Made by a program: the position numbers and the translations under genes | Notes under the pieces: model-generated | Database searches by the model: none | What the model saw: only the letters and a program-made list of their open reading frames with translations | Told to the model about the DNA's origin: nothing | DNA from: an uncultured Atopobiaceae bacterium | GTDB lineage: Bacteria > Actinomycetota > Coriobacteriia > Coriobacteriales > Atopobiaceae | DNA length: 64,000 bases | NCBI GenBank assembly: GCA_944320385.1 | Contig: CALUHH010000005.1 | Coordinates: 1-64,000 of the forward strand | Direction of reading: 5' to 3' | Shown: one piece after another, positions 29,066-36,961 of the stretch | How positions within the stretch are numbered: the first letter of the stretch is position 1 | How the letters are laid out: the number at the start of each line of letters is the position of its first letter

Positions 29066-29254
29066 GTGGACATTCCGCGCAGGCCATACCTCAGGTTCAA
29101 CGAGTTCGGCGGGACGTCGCTCTGGTTCACGGGCGTCCCCGACCCTCCCTGCGACGTCCCCGACGTCGAGGAGAAAGTCGAGGAGGCAACCGAGAAGATC
29201 CGTCGGCTTGAGAGGCGGATGCAGGAGAAGAACGATGACCCGAAGCGTTCTTGA
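29066..29254 (+). CDS. Small protein of unknown function upstream of a GNAT gene
   Basis: A 62-residue protein (MDIPRRPYLRFNEFGGTSLWFTG...) with a helical, highly charged C-terminal half (EEKVEEATEKIRRLERRMQEKN) likely to form a coiled coil. The GTG at 29066 follows GGAGGA at 3 nt. It overlaps the GNAT start by 20 bp, so the two would be co-translated. Short, so moderate confidence that it is expressed. Confidence 0.5.
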   Translation: MDIPRRPYLRFNEFGGTSLWFTGVPDPPCDVPDVEEKVEEATEKIRRLERRMQEKNDDPKRS

Positions 29255-29717
29255 CATAGACGCTGACCTGCGGCTCGTTCGACTTGATGCGCCGCCCGCA
29301 GAGGCGCTCTCGTGGTACCAGGACCCCGAGACGCTCTGGATGGTCGACGGCAAGCGCGAGCCCTACACGCCCGAGCGGCTGGCGCGGATGTACGACTGGC
29401 TCGCGGAGCGCGGCGAGCTCTGGTTCATCGAGGTGCGCGACGAGGGCACGGGGGTCGGCTGGCGTCCGGTCGGCGACGTCACGCTCTGCCCGAGCGACCT
29501 CCCCATCGTCATTGGCGAGAAGGACCAGCGGGCGCGACACGTCGGGCGGCGCGTGATCGGGGCCCCCTGCGAGAGGGCGCGCGGCCTCGGCTGGCGCGAG
29601 GTCCTCGTGGGCGAGATCTACGAATGGAACGTCGCGTCGCAGCGGTGCTTCTCGGCCGCCGGCTTTGAGCCCTACGAGCGCGCCGAGCGCGGAGCCCGCT
29701 GGCGGCGGAGGCTGTAG
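29235..29717 (+). CDS. GNAT-family N-acetyltransferase
   Basis: A 160-residue acetyltransferase-like protein. The last third (RHVGRRVIGAPCERARGLGWREVLVGEIYEWNVASQRCFSAAGFEPY) matches the GNAT A/B motifs, although the usual Q/RxxGxG/A loop is altered to RHVGRRVIG. The segment LPIVIGEKDQRARHVG precedes it. ATG at 29235 with AGGAG upstream; longer frames are shadows. Substrate unknown. Confidence 0.8.
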   Translation: MTRSVLDIDADLRLVRLDAPPAEALSWYQDPETLWMVDGKREPYTPERLARMYDWLAERGELWFIEVRDEGTGVGWRPVGDVTLCPSDLPIVIGEKDQRARHVGRRVIGAPCERARGLGWREVLVGEIYEWNVASQRCFSAAGFEPYERAERGARWRRRL

Positions 29718-29737
29718 TCAACGACGTAAGACGGCGA

Positions 29738-29767
29738 GGGGCCGCAAGCGCATGCGCTAGCGGCCCC
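29738..29767 (+). terminator. Terminator hairpin after the GNAT gene
   Basis: GGGGCCGC (29738-29745) pairs with GCGGCCCC (29760-29767) around AAGCGCATGCGCTA, which can itself pair. It lies 21 bp past the stop; no T-run follows. Confidence 0.5.
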
Positions 29768-29863
29768 GAACCCAAAGACGACGCTGCCTAGGCCACCACG
29801 CGTAGGTCGCCGTCGAGCTCATTTTACCCTACCGAGGCGTGAATCAATCAGAGAGTGGATCCT

Positions 29864-30302
29864 TCATACATCTGGCCCCACTGCAACCCTGACATAGCTA
29901 ACACAGCCCATCGCATCGCCGCGGACAAACCCCAGGCTCTCATAGAGCGCGCAGGCACCTGAGCCGTCGTCCGTGAGGAGCTCCATCTGGTAGACGTCCG
30001 AGAACCGATTCATGACGGCCCGCATGAGCTGCGTCCCAATGCCCGTGCGCTGATGCGACGGCGCAACGATGAAATCCTGCACAAAGACGATCGTCACCCA
30101 CGACGCGCACAATCCCCACGAGCTTATCGCCCTCAAAGGCGCCCCAAACGGCGAGAGAGCCCGCATACCCCGCACGCAGCGCTTCGGGACGGGAGGTGTA
30201 GTTCGTCCAGCCGACCGCCTCGTACAGGTCGAGAATCTCGTCGAACCGGGCCAGGCGCTCGTCCGATGAGAGCTCCCGAACCTCGACGACGTCCTTCTCC
30301 AC
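29864..30302 (-). pseudogene. GNAT-family acetyltransferase broken by a frameshift
   Basis: The first part (from ATG 30302: MEKDVVEVRELSSDERLARFDEILDLYEAVGW... KLVGIVRVVGD) and the second part (VTIVFVQDFIVAPSHQRTGIGTQLM... YESLGFVRGDAMGCVSYVRV, to 29864) form one typical GNAT protein, but lie in different reading frames. The shift falls near 30090-30100. The join is missing bases expected from the usual RVVGDG-TIVF order. It may be a true pseudogene or a sequencing error. The CoA-binding QRTGIGTQLM is in the second fragment. Confidence 0.75.
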
Positions 30303-30322
30303 AGCGTCCCTCCTTACGTGCG

Positions 30323-30390
30323 TTCACCATGTTTCTGCGGACAAAAGCGACCCCATTCAGCCCCGATTCTGTCCGGAAAAACATGATGAA
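30323..30390. repeat. Inverted-repeat element with CTGCGGACAAAA arms, second copy
   Basis: TTCACCATGTTTCTGCGGACAAAA (30323-30346) pairs with TTCTGTCCGGAAAAACATGATGAA (30367-30390) around a 20-bp loop. The inner arm equals the element at 21968. It supplies the last codons and the TGA stop of the small membrane protein at 30357. Confidence 0.75.
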
Positions 30391-30653
30391 TGACAGACGC
30401 AACGTACAACGGCGACGCCGGAGAAGAGCGTCGCCCAGACCATGAGGAAGGCCGCTCCAAAGAACCAGCCATTGACTGTGTCCAAAAGCGTCGAGTCGTC
30501 AGCAACCACGTTACACCACAGCACTGATGTGAGGCACAGGGAAAGGAAGAAATAGCTCGCCGCAACGAGGCCCAGCGTGCGGGCGCCAGGCCTGACGGTC
30601 GCGGCAGCCACGGGCAGCACAAGCACGGGAACGCCGAGGACAAAGGGAAGCAT
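30357..30653 (-). CDS. Small membrane protein of unknown function
   Basis: A 98-residue protein with three hydrophobic helices (about 1-20, 29-50, 66-86). AAAGGAG lies 6 nt before the ATG. Its last residues (HSSCFSGQNRG) and stop are encoded by the CTGCGGACAAAA repeat, so the native C-terminus was probably replaced. Divergent from the XRE-membrane regulator gene. Confidence 0.6.
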   Translation of the reverse strand: MLPFVLGVPVLVLPVAAATVRPGARTLGLVAASYFFLSLCLTSVLWCNVVADDSTLLDTVNGWFFGAAFLMVWATLFSGVAVVRCVCHSSCFSGQNRG

Positions 30654-30833
30654 GGGCACTCCTTTCGGTCTGCGACCACTATATCCCGCCTCCGCTGCCG
30701 GCCGCTCGAGAGAATGGGCGAGAAGAACATCGTCCCAGCTCACAGCCATGGCAAAACCCTTTGTCATACCTCTCGCCGCCACGCGGGCGCCCCTGGGCGG
30801 TCGGGCGGGTACACTTGCCTCAAGGGAGGAGCC

Positions 30834-31496
30834 GTGGACGAGCAGACCACCGAGAGGACCAACGATCAAGCGACCGCGCAGCGGATCATCGGCGCGCGCA
30901 TCCGCGAGTTCCGCGAGGCCGCGGGGCTCTCCCAGGCCGAGCTCGCGCGGCGCGTCTACGTCTCGCGGCAGACGGTCGGAAACTGGGAGGCTGGGCGCAC
31001 GCTGGCGGACGTGCAGAGCCTCGTCCTTCTCGGCCAGGTCTTTGGAACGACGGTCGACGCGCTCATCGGCGATAAGGGCGCACGGGCCGTGCGCTCGACC
31101 GCCAGCGAGCGCCACGAGCTCCTGCGACTGCTCGCAATCTGCGCCGCGCTGCTCGTCGTATGCATCGTTCTCATCTTCGTGCGCTACCTGCTCTCGCCGC
31201 TGCGACACGCGAGCCCGGCGATCGAGCCGCTGCGCGACCTCATGTTCCTGGCCATAATCGCCTGCGAGGCCATCCTCGCGCTCCGCGCCGCCCCTCGCCT
31301 CCGCGCGTTCATGCGCGACCATGACCTCGCGGGCGCCGTCGCCGCGACGGCGTTTCTCGAGGGGCGCAACCCGGCGGAGGAGGTCCCGCACGACTTTCTC
31401 TTCCGCTGGTTCATCCCATACTGGAAGGTCTGGCTGGTCGCGATCGTGGCCGTGGCGCTGGTCGCAGCCGCACTTTATGTGGGCGAGCTTCCGTAG
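30834..31496 (+). CDS. XRE-family regulator with C-terminal membrane helices
   Basis: A 220-residue protein. Residues 14-70 are a Cro/CI helix-turn-helix (IREFREAAGLSQAELARRVYVSRQTVGNWEAGRTLADVQSLVLL). Three transmembrane segments follow (about 100-122, 138-155, 198-217). Membrane-tethered XRE regulators of this type usually sense envelope state; the signal here is unknown. The GTG at 30834 has GGGAGGA upstream; frames further upstream include noncoding sequence. Confidence 0.85.
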   Translation: MDEQTTERTNDQATAQRIIGARIREFREAAGLSQAELARRVYVSRQTVGNWEAGRTLADVQSLVLLGQVFGTTVDALIGDKGARAVRSTASERHELLRLLAICAALLVVCIVLIFVRYLLSPLRHASPAIEPLRDLMFLAIIACEAILALRAAPRLRAFMRDHDLAGAVAATAFLEGRNPAEEVPHDFLFRWFIPYWKVWLVAIVAVALVAAALYVGELP

Positions 31497-31549
31497 AGCC
31501 CTGTAAGATAGTGGCATCGTCGCTGCGTTCACGCAAACTGGAGGCCGCA

Positions 31550-32107
31550 ATGCAGCTCGTCGACTCTAAGCCCACGCCGGACGACCGGCACGTCTGCGTG
31601 ATCTGGCTCTCGCGTGCCGGCCTTGCAATCGGGGCAGACGGGCAGCCCGTCGAGGCCGAGTCCTCCCCCGCCTCCGCTGCCGCGCAGGTTGCCGAGAAGC
31701 ACCTCAGCACCCGACTCTTCCCGCACGAGCGGCGCGGCGGCAGGAGCCGACTCCAGATAAACGAGATCCAGTCGCTCAGGTACGGCCTCGTCTCCGGGCC
31801 CGACATGAAGGGCATCATCGAGTATCACGGGTCGATTGTGCTCGCCACGCCCGTCTTTGACGGACGGCTGCCGGGCATCGTCGCCGAGGCGCTCACGAAG
31901 TTTGGGCCATACGACCTCGCGGGCATCACGGTGATGCCGGTCGTCACGCTTGCCGACAGCACGGGCGAGGTCGGTGACGCGCTTCTCGCCGACCTGCGCG
32001 CGGCCCTGCCCGGCGCTGAGCTGCTCGAACCGCTTGTCCTTCTCGGCGAGAAGCCCGAGGCAATCGAGTCCCAGCTTACGCCCTGCCTCGACGACCTCAT
32101 CCGCTAG
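31550..32107 (+). CDS. Flavodoxin-fold-like protein
   Basis: A 185-residue protein not clearly assigned. The second half (EYHGSIVLATPVFDGRLPGIVAEAL, then GITVMPVVTLADSTGEVGDALLADLRAALP) resembles the middle of flavodoxin-like proteins such as the EFR1 group, where a similar segment binds FMN. The first half lacks an obvious TxSGNT-type phosphate loop, so flavin binding is doubtful. GGAGG lies 6 nt before the ATG at 31550. Confidence 0.55.
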   Translation: MQLVDSKPTPDDRHVCVIWLSRAGLAIGADGQPVEAESSPASAAAQVAEKHLSTRLFPHERRGGRSRLQINEIQSLRYGLVSGPDMKGIIEYHGSIVLATPVFDGRLPGIVAEALTKFGPYDLAGITVMPVVTLADSTGEVGDALLADLRAALPGAELLEPLVLLGEKPEAIESQLTPCLDDLIR

Positions 32108-32131
32108 CCACCATCGTCGCCGTTGCCGTCC

Positions 32132-32272
32132 GAGGGTATGTACACTGCCCCTTGAGGGTATGTACACCCCGTCATCGAGTGCGGGCAGCAAACCCGCAGG
32201 TCAGAGAGTTGCCGAGAAGAACGCGCACTCGCGGAAGTGTACATACCCTAAGGGCTGGGTGTACATACCCTC
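32132..32272. repeat. Four-arm GTATGTAC inverted-repeat element, copy B
   Basis: GAGGGTATGTACAC occurs at 32132 and 32154 (22 bp apart) and its inverse at 32237 and 32259 (22 bp apart). The interior has CAAACCCGCAGGTCA and CGAGAAGAAC (32213), as in copy A at 9174-9312. About 140 bp overall. It lies in the convergent gap before the histidine kinase gene. Confidence 0.85.
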
Positions 32273-32298
32273 GAGAGGGCGTCAGGTCAGCCGCCCAT

Positions 32299-32329
32299 CT
32301 GTCAATTGGGGACTGTCCCCAATTGACAG
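32299..32329. repeat. REP-like palindrome supplying the histidine kinase stop
   Basis: CTGTCAATTGGGGACTGTCCCCAATTGACAG is a perfect palindrome apart from the central base. It encodes the last residues (CQLGTVPN) and the TGA stop of the kinase. Confidence 0.9.
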
Positions 32330-33333
32330 ACAAGGTTTGGGCCGGAGAGATGGGCGGTGAGGGTCATGCCCTGGGCCTCGGCGAGCTTGGCGGCAACGGA
32401 GAGGCCCAGGCCAGATCCTGCCGTCGAGCGCGAGGCGTCGGCCTGGTAGAAGCGCTCGAAGAGGCGGTCGACGTCGATGGTTGAGGGGTCGGCCACGGGG
32501 TTGGAGAACTCCACGACCACGCCGCTCTTCTCGCCGTCCTTCTCGCCCGCTGGTCGAACGCTCACCGCAAGCGGGCCGGAGCCGTGTCGCAGCGCGTTCA
32601 CCACGAGGTTCTCCACGATGCGCGTGAGCGCCTCCCGGCTGGCCGTGACGACAGCGTCCCCGCAGTCGAGCTCCGGCTCCCAGCCGCGCGCCTCGAACTC
32701 CGGGTAATGGCCGAGAAGAACCTGCTCCAGCACCGGTCTCAGAGCAACCGGGCCCAGCTCAAGCTGGGTATCCGGGTCGGCGGCGCGCGCGTATGAGAAG
32801 AGCTCGTCCAGAAGGCCCGACATAGCGGCCAGACGCGCGTCGGCGGCGGCGAGCTGCTCGTCCTTGCGCGCCGGATCAACCTCCTCGCGGGCCAGCTGCA
32901 GGTAGCCGCGGGCACCGGTGAGCGGGGTGCGCACGTCGTGGGAGAGCGCGGAGAGCCCGCGCGAGAACTCGTCGGACGCGCGCAGGGCCTCCACGCGCTC
33001 CGCGTCCGCGGCGTCGATCTCGGCGTTCACGGCGTCGACCAGGGCGACCATACCCGGCAGGCGGCTGCCGCAGGTGAGCCGCGCGTTGCTCAGGCGCTCC
33101 CGACGCGCCAGGAAGCGCGCCTGCCGCCCGAGCTCGGTCGCGTAGCACACGCAGACGAAGAACGCCCCGAGCCCCAGGCCAACGAGCAGCAGGGCCGCGA
33201 CCACGATTCCCTCGACCATCCGAAACCTCTCGACGACACCGACCCACGACCCCATGGTAGAGCTTGCGAGCAGCCACTCCGCCACCGAGCGAAGCCAGCG
33301 GTAGAGCGGCTCGAGGAACGCGTCGGACATCAT
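32302..33333 (-). CDS. Sensor histidine kinase of the ABC immunity operon
   Basis: A 343-residue kinase with one clear transmembrane helix (VVAALLLVGLGLGAFFVCVC, about 44-63). The phospho-acceptor is His132 in SALSHDVRTPLTG; the N box is ENLVVNALRHG and the G box GSGLGLSVA. The short sensory part is typical of kinases that sense cell-envelope antimicrobials together with an ABC transporter. The start overlaps the permease stop (ATGATG). The last eight residues come from a REP-like palindrome. Confidence 0.92.
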   Translation of the reverse strand: MMSDAFLEPLYRWLRSVAEWLLASSTMGSWVGVVERFRMVEGIVVAALLLVGLGLGAFFVCVCYATELGRQARFLARRERLSNARLTCGSRLPGMVALVDAVNAEIDAADAERVEALRASDEFSRGLSALSHDVRTPLTGARGYLQLAREEVDPARKDEQLAAADARLAAMSGLLDELFSYARAADPDTQLELGPVALRPVLEQVLLGHYPEFEARGWEPELDCGDAVVTASREALTRIVENLVVNALRHGSGPLAVSVRPAGEKDGEKSGVVVEFSNPVADPSTIDVDRLFERFYQADASRSTAGSGLGLSVAAKLAEAQGMTLTAHLSGPNLVCQLGTVPN

Positions 33334-34151
33334 GCGACGTCGCGCCTCGAGCCCACGAAGGTACCGAGCGCGCCGCACGCCGCGCAGAGCGGCGCGCAGA
33401 CGATGAGCGCGCGGACGGCGGGCGCAAGGCCCGTGGCGTCGACGGCGAGCATGTCCGCGGCGCCGTTGCCGACTACGGCCGTGGTGACGTAGGGCATCCA
33501 GGCGATGGCGGCCTCGAGCGCGGGGCCCCACCCTAGGCCGAACGCGTCGCTCACAAGCAGGAGGAAGCTAAAGAACCCCTGTTCCACGGCACCCGAGAGC
33601 AGCAGGAACGCGACTATCACGGCAATCGCCTTGACGCGCGTGAGCTGCCCCGCGAGCAGCACGACGAGCGCGTAGGCGCATGCGTGGAGCCAGCCCTCCC
33701 CCGCCCACACCGCGATCTGCCAGAGCGGCTCGACGTTTTCCACCGGACGCATGGTCACGAACACGCCGACGCCGCTGAACGCGAGGTAGGCCAGCAGGAT
33801 GACACCCGTGACGATGACCACGAGCAGGTACTTCTCGGCGAAGTAGGCGACGCGCCCGCGCAGGGACGAGAGAAGCGTGCGGTCAAAGCCAGCATCGGAG
33901 TCCATGCAGGAGAGATGCGCCGCCACGAACACGGCGACCATCTGGACGAGCGTGATGCTCGCGCCGCGCCCGGCGAGGCGCAGCGCCCCGGCGCGACCGG
34001 TCAGGCCGTCGTAGACGATGCCCGGCTGGAGCGGCCACCAGATCGTGAAGACGGCGCTGCCCAGGGTGGCAAGCGCGACGAGCGCGAGCACGGCCCATGG
34101 CCAGCGAGCACGCAGCGTGCGGTAGAGGTCCGAGCGAAGCAGAGCCATCAT
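33330..34151 (-). CDS. ABC-2 type permease (second of a duplicated pair)
   Basis: A 273-residue six-helix permease starting MMALLRSDLYRTLRARWPWAV and ending SRRDVA. It is a paralogue of the preceding gene: same length class, same start (LIRSD/LLRSD-YR-L-ARW) and identical C-terminal SRRDVA. Both are followed by the same GCATGATG overlap with the next gene. GGAGGG lies upstream. Likely the EpiG/CprC-like subunit of a peptide-immunity transporter. Confidence 0.85.
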   Translation of the reverse strand: MMALLRSDLYRTLRARWPWAVLALVALATLGSAVFTIWWPLQPGIVYDGLTGRAGALRLAGRGASITLVQMVAVFVAAHLSCMDSDAGFDRTLLSSLRGRVAYFAEKYLLVVIVTGVILLAYLAFSGVGVFVTMRPVENVEPLWQIAVWAGEGWLHACAYALVVLLAGQLTRVKAIAVIVAFLLLSGAVEQGFFSFLLLVSDAFGLGWGPALEAAIAWMPYVTTAVVGNGAADMLAVDATGLAPAVRALIVCAPLCAACGALGTFVGSRRDVA

Positions 34152-34948
34152 GCGACATCCCTCCTCGAGACGAGCAGGGCGTCGGCGGCGACGGTGGCCG
34201 CGGCGACCGGCAGGCACACGACGAGCGCGCGGACGGCCGGCGCCAAGCTCACCGCGTTGTCAACGGAGAACATCGTCTGCGCCCCGGCACCGACCGCGGA
34301 CGCGATCTCCGCGGGCAGCCACGGGCCCACGACGGCCGTCACCGTGAGGAACTCGCCGCCGAGAAGCGCGTACAGGAAGTCAATCCCGATGAGCAGGGCG
34401 CCCTCGATCAGGCCGCCGGCGCTGAGCACGGCAAACACCGTGGTCACGCTCTCGTTGCGCGTGAGGTGGGCCACGAGCACCGTGAGCGCGACGTAGGGCG
34501 CGGCGCAGAGCCAGGTGCAGCCGAGCCAGGCCGCGACCTGCCACGCGGGCTCCGGGTTTGCCACCGGCACCCCAGAGACCAACAGGCCGAGAAGACCCAT
34601 CACGAATGCGAAGACGATAAGGACCGCGGAGAGCAGCAGCGAGAAGACGCACTTCTCGGCAAACCAGACCATGCGGGCGCGCTCTCCGAGGGACGAGAGG
34701 ATCGACCGCGCGAAACCGATGTCGGTCCGGTCGCAGCACACGATGGACGCCATGGCCGCGGCGAGGATCTGGATGCCGTTCATGGGGAGCGCTGAGCCGG
34801 TGAGGTCGTCGTAGCGGATGGGGCCCATGCTGGTCCAGCGCATCATGAGGGCAGGCGCGAGCAGGAGAAACGCGACGATGGCGGCCACGGCCCAGATCCA
34901 GCGCGCGTGAAGGACACGGTAGGCGTCCGAGCGGATCAGGGCGATCAT
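34148..34948 (-). CDS. ABC-2 type permease (first of a duplicated pair)
   Basis: A 266-residue six-helix permease (MIALIRSDAYRVLHARWIW...). Its length, N-terminus and place fit the MutE/EpiE family of lantibiotic-protection permeases. The start overlaps the ATPase stop by 4 bp (ATGA, 34945-34948), and the stop overlaps the next start. Works with the upstream ATPase and the downstream paralogue as a heteromeric exporter, by inference. Confidence 0.85.
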   Translation of the reverse strand: MIALIRSDAYRVLHARWIWAVAAIVAFLLLAPALMMRWTSMGPIRYDDLTGSALPMNGIQILAAAMASIVCCDRTDIGFARSILSSLGERARMVWFAEKCVFSLLLSAVLIVFAFVMGLLGLLVSGVPVANPEPAWQVAAWLGCTWLCAAPYVALTVLVAHLTRNESVTTVFAVLSAGGLIEGALLIGIDFLYALLGGEFLTVTAVVGPWLPAEIASAVGAGAQTMFSVDNAVSLAPAVRALVVCLPVAAATVAADALLVSRRDVA

Positions 34949-35898
34949 CGCGCGCCACCGTCCTTCTCGGTGTTGAATAGGGACCGTCCCTTTTCATCAC
35001 CCATGAGCTCGACGAAGTACTCCTCGATGTCGCGCTCCTGCTGCGTGAGCTCGCGGACCTCGACGCCGGCCGAGAAGCACGCGGAGCTGACCTCGTCGAG
35101 CGTGGCGCCGGTCACCACGAGCGCGCCGTCCGGCTCCGCGCGGAAGGTCGCCTGCGGCAGCGCCTGCTCGAGCAGGGCGAGCCCGCGCTCGGGCTCGGCC
35201 AGGCGGACGCGCACGGAGCTCCCGCAGCGCTCATGGAGCTCCTCGTCGGTGAACTCAGCTCTGAGACGTCCGTCAGCGATGACGCCGAATCGCGTGGCCA
35301 CGCGGTCGAGCTGGTCGAGCACGTGGCTCGAGATCATGATCGTGACGCCGTGCTCGTGGTTGAGGCGCACGAGCGTGAGGCGCATGTCGCGGGTCGCCTC
35401 GGGGTCGAGCCCGTTGAAGGGCTCGTCAAGGAGCAGCAGGTCGGGACTGCCCACGAGCGCGAGGGCGAGCCCCAGGCGCTGCTTCATGCCGAGCGAGTAG
35501 GCCTTCACGCGGCGGTGGTCCGTCGGGTCCAGGCCCACGAGCGCGAGCAGGTCGTCTGCCACCGCGCCGGCGTGCGTCATGCCGAGCGCGAGCGCCTTGG
35601 CGACGAGGTTGTCGCGCGCGGTGAGGCTCTGCAGCACGCCCGGGCTCTCGATGAGGGCGCCGATGCGCGAGAAGCCCTGCGGGGTCGCGCCGCCGCGCTC
35701 CGGGTCGCCGAAGAGGACGACCTCGCCGGCCGTCGGGCGCGCCAGGCCCGCGACCATCTTCATCGTGGTGGACTTGCCCGACCCGTTCTTTCCCACAAAG
35801 CCGTAGATGTCACCGGCTGCGACGGTCATGTCCAGGTTGTCCACGGCCAGCTTGCGCCGATAGCGCTTGGTGAGGCCGTGCGTCTCGATGACGTTCAC
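34945..35898 (-). CDS. ABC transporter ATP-binding protein, peptide-immunity type
   Basis: A 317-residue ATPase. Walker A GKNGSGKST, signature YSLGMKQR, Walker B LLLLDEPFNGLD, and ISSHVLDQL (switch His). The C-terminal extension of about 100 residues is usual for lantibiotic-protection/BcrA-type ATPases. Its tail GDEKGRSLFNTEKDGGAR is encoded by a REP-like palindrome (34972-35000) joined to a 10-mer motif (34960), so the original C-terminus was probably overwritten. Confidence 0.92.
   Translation of the reverse strand: MNVIETHGLTKRYRRKLAVDNLDMTVAAGDIYGFVGKNGSGKSTTMKMVAGLARPTAGEVVLFGDPERGGATPQGFSRIGALIESPGVLQSLTARDNLVAKALALGMTHAGAVADDLLALVGLDPTDHRRVKAYSLGMKQRLGLALALVGSPDLLLLDEPFNGLDPEATRDMRLTLVRLNHEHGVTIMISSHVLDQLDRVATRFGVIADGRLRAEFTDEELHERCGSSVRVRLAEPERGLALLEQALPQATFRAEPDGALVVTGATLDEVSSACFSAGVEVRELTQQERDIEEYFVELMGDEKGRSLFNTEKDGGAR
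34972..35000. repeat. REP-like palindrome within the ABC ATPase 3' end
   Basis: GTTGAATAGGGACCGTCCCTTTTCATCAC is a degenerate member of the GATGAAAAGGGAC family (compare 15095). It is translated in frame as part of the ATPase tail. Confidence 0.75.
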
Positions 35899-35997
35899 GC
35901 TCGCTCCTTTCTAGAGGCTGCCTCCCAGTCTGGCAGGCAGGCCTTTAGAAACCGTGAGCCAAATCTAAAGAAAGCTTGAGGATGAGGCGGGGCAGTA

Positions 35998-36699
35998 TCA
36001 CGCGAGCTTGAAGCCCATGCCCCAGACGGTCTTGACGTACTCGTCCGTGCCGGTTGCGCGCAGCTTGGCTCGGATGTTGGAGACGTGCACGGCGACCGTG
36101 GAGTCGTCGCCGGCAAACGGCTCGCCCCACGCGAGCTCGAAGAGCTCCGCCTTGGAGAAGACGCGGTTGGGCCGGCGCACGAGCGCCTCGAGGATGTTGA
36201 ACTCGATCTTGGTGAGCGCGACCTCCCCGCCCTTCTCGCCATCCTCGCCAGGGGCGACCGCGAGCGTGCGTGCCTCGGGGTCGAGCGTCCAGCGCTGCCA
36301 GCGCAGCACCTCGTCGCCCGGGACCGATGCGCCATGATGGCGCAGCTGCACCTCCACGCGCGCCGCGAGCTCGTCGAGGTCGAAGGGCTTGGTGAGGTAG
36401 TCGTCGGCACCCAGGCGCAGCAGGTCGATCTTGTCCGCCGCCGTGGTGCGAGCCGAGATCACGATCACGGGCGTCGCCGCGTCACGCGCCCGGATGAGCC
36501 CGACGAGCTCCTCGCCGGTCGCACCGGGCAACATGAGGTCGCAGATGACGATGTCATACGCCGCGTCCTTCTCGCCCAGCAGCAGGCGCGCCTCGGAGCC
36601 CGAGAAGGCCTGCGTCACCGCATGACCGTCGCGCGCGAGCCGCGTGGCCACCACGTCGTTGATCGCCGCGTCGTCCTCTATGACCAGCACCCGCGCCAT
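35998..36699 (-). CDS. OmpR-family response regulator
   Basis: A 233-residue regulator. Receiver domain with phospho-acceptor Asp54 (IVICDLMLPG) and the KPFD switch region; C-terminal winged helix (FNILEALVRRPNRVFSKAELFELAWGE... VAVHVSNIRAKL... VWGMGFKL). It leads the operon regulator-ATPase-permease-permease-kinase and probably activates it. Two 10-mer motif-like GEKD codings occur in the protein (residues 42-45). GGGAGG lies only 3 nt before the ATG. Confidence 0.94.
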   Translation of the reverse strand: MARVLVIEDDAAINDVVATRLARDGHAVTQAFSGSEARLLLGEKDAAYDIVICDLMLPGATGEELVGLIRARDAATPVIVISARTTAADKIDLLRLGADDYLTKPFDLDELAARVEVQLRHHGASVPGDEVLRWQRWTLDPEARTLAVAPGEDGEKGGEVALTKIEFNILEALVRRPNRVFSKAELFELAWGEPFAGDDSTVAVHVSNIRAKLRATGTDEYVKTVWGMGFKLA

Positions 36700-36711
36700 G
36701 ATCCTCCCAAA

Positions 36712-36742
36712 ATGATACGAAGGGAATGTCCCTTCGTATCAT
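36712..36742. repeat. REP-like palindrome upstream of the response regulator
   Basis: ATGATACGAAGGGA (36712-36725) and its exact inverse (36729-36742) flank ATG. It lies 12 bp upstream of the regulator start codon, where it could affect transcription or translation of the operon. Confidence 0.85.
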
Positions 36743-36745
36743 AGC

Positions 36746-36961
36746 GGCATGGACTCCCAGAATCATGGGGTTGTAATGGCGGACATACAGACGTAAGTGA
36801 CCGCTCGCCTTTGTTAAGGGCGCCGTAAGAGACGGTCAGCTCAGAGCAAGGACTCCCCGACCGCGGGCAACCCCACCGCGAGCGGACCCTAACGTAGCAC
36901 TCGGCTTCGCCGGCGGCGCAGCGCCGTCGGCAGACGTGAACGGGTATCGAAGGGAGCTCTT
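36746..36961 (+). promoter_or_regulatory. Leader of the Tat-lipoprotein ABC operon, structured but unassigned
   Basis: About 215 noncoding bases. Visible stems include GGGCAACCCC flanked by ACCGC...GCGGA (36861-36886) and CGGC...GCCGTCGGC near 36903-36930. A GGCAACC sequence is found in SAM-clan riboswitches, but the neighbouring core elements of those families are not present, so I assign no class. Confidence 0.3.

Noticed and set aside
36861-36890. SAM riboswitch before the ABC operon
   Set aside because: Only a GGCAACC-like loop matches; the other core blocks of SAM-I/SAM-IV are missing and the operon is not a methionine system.
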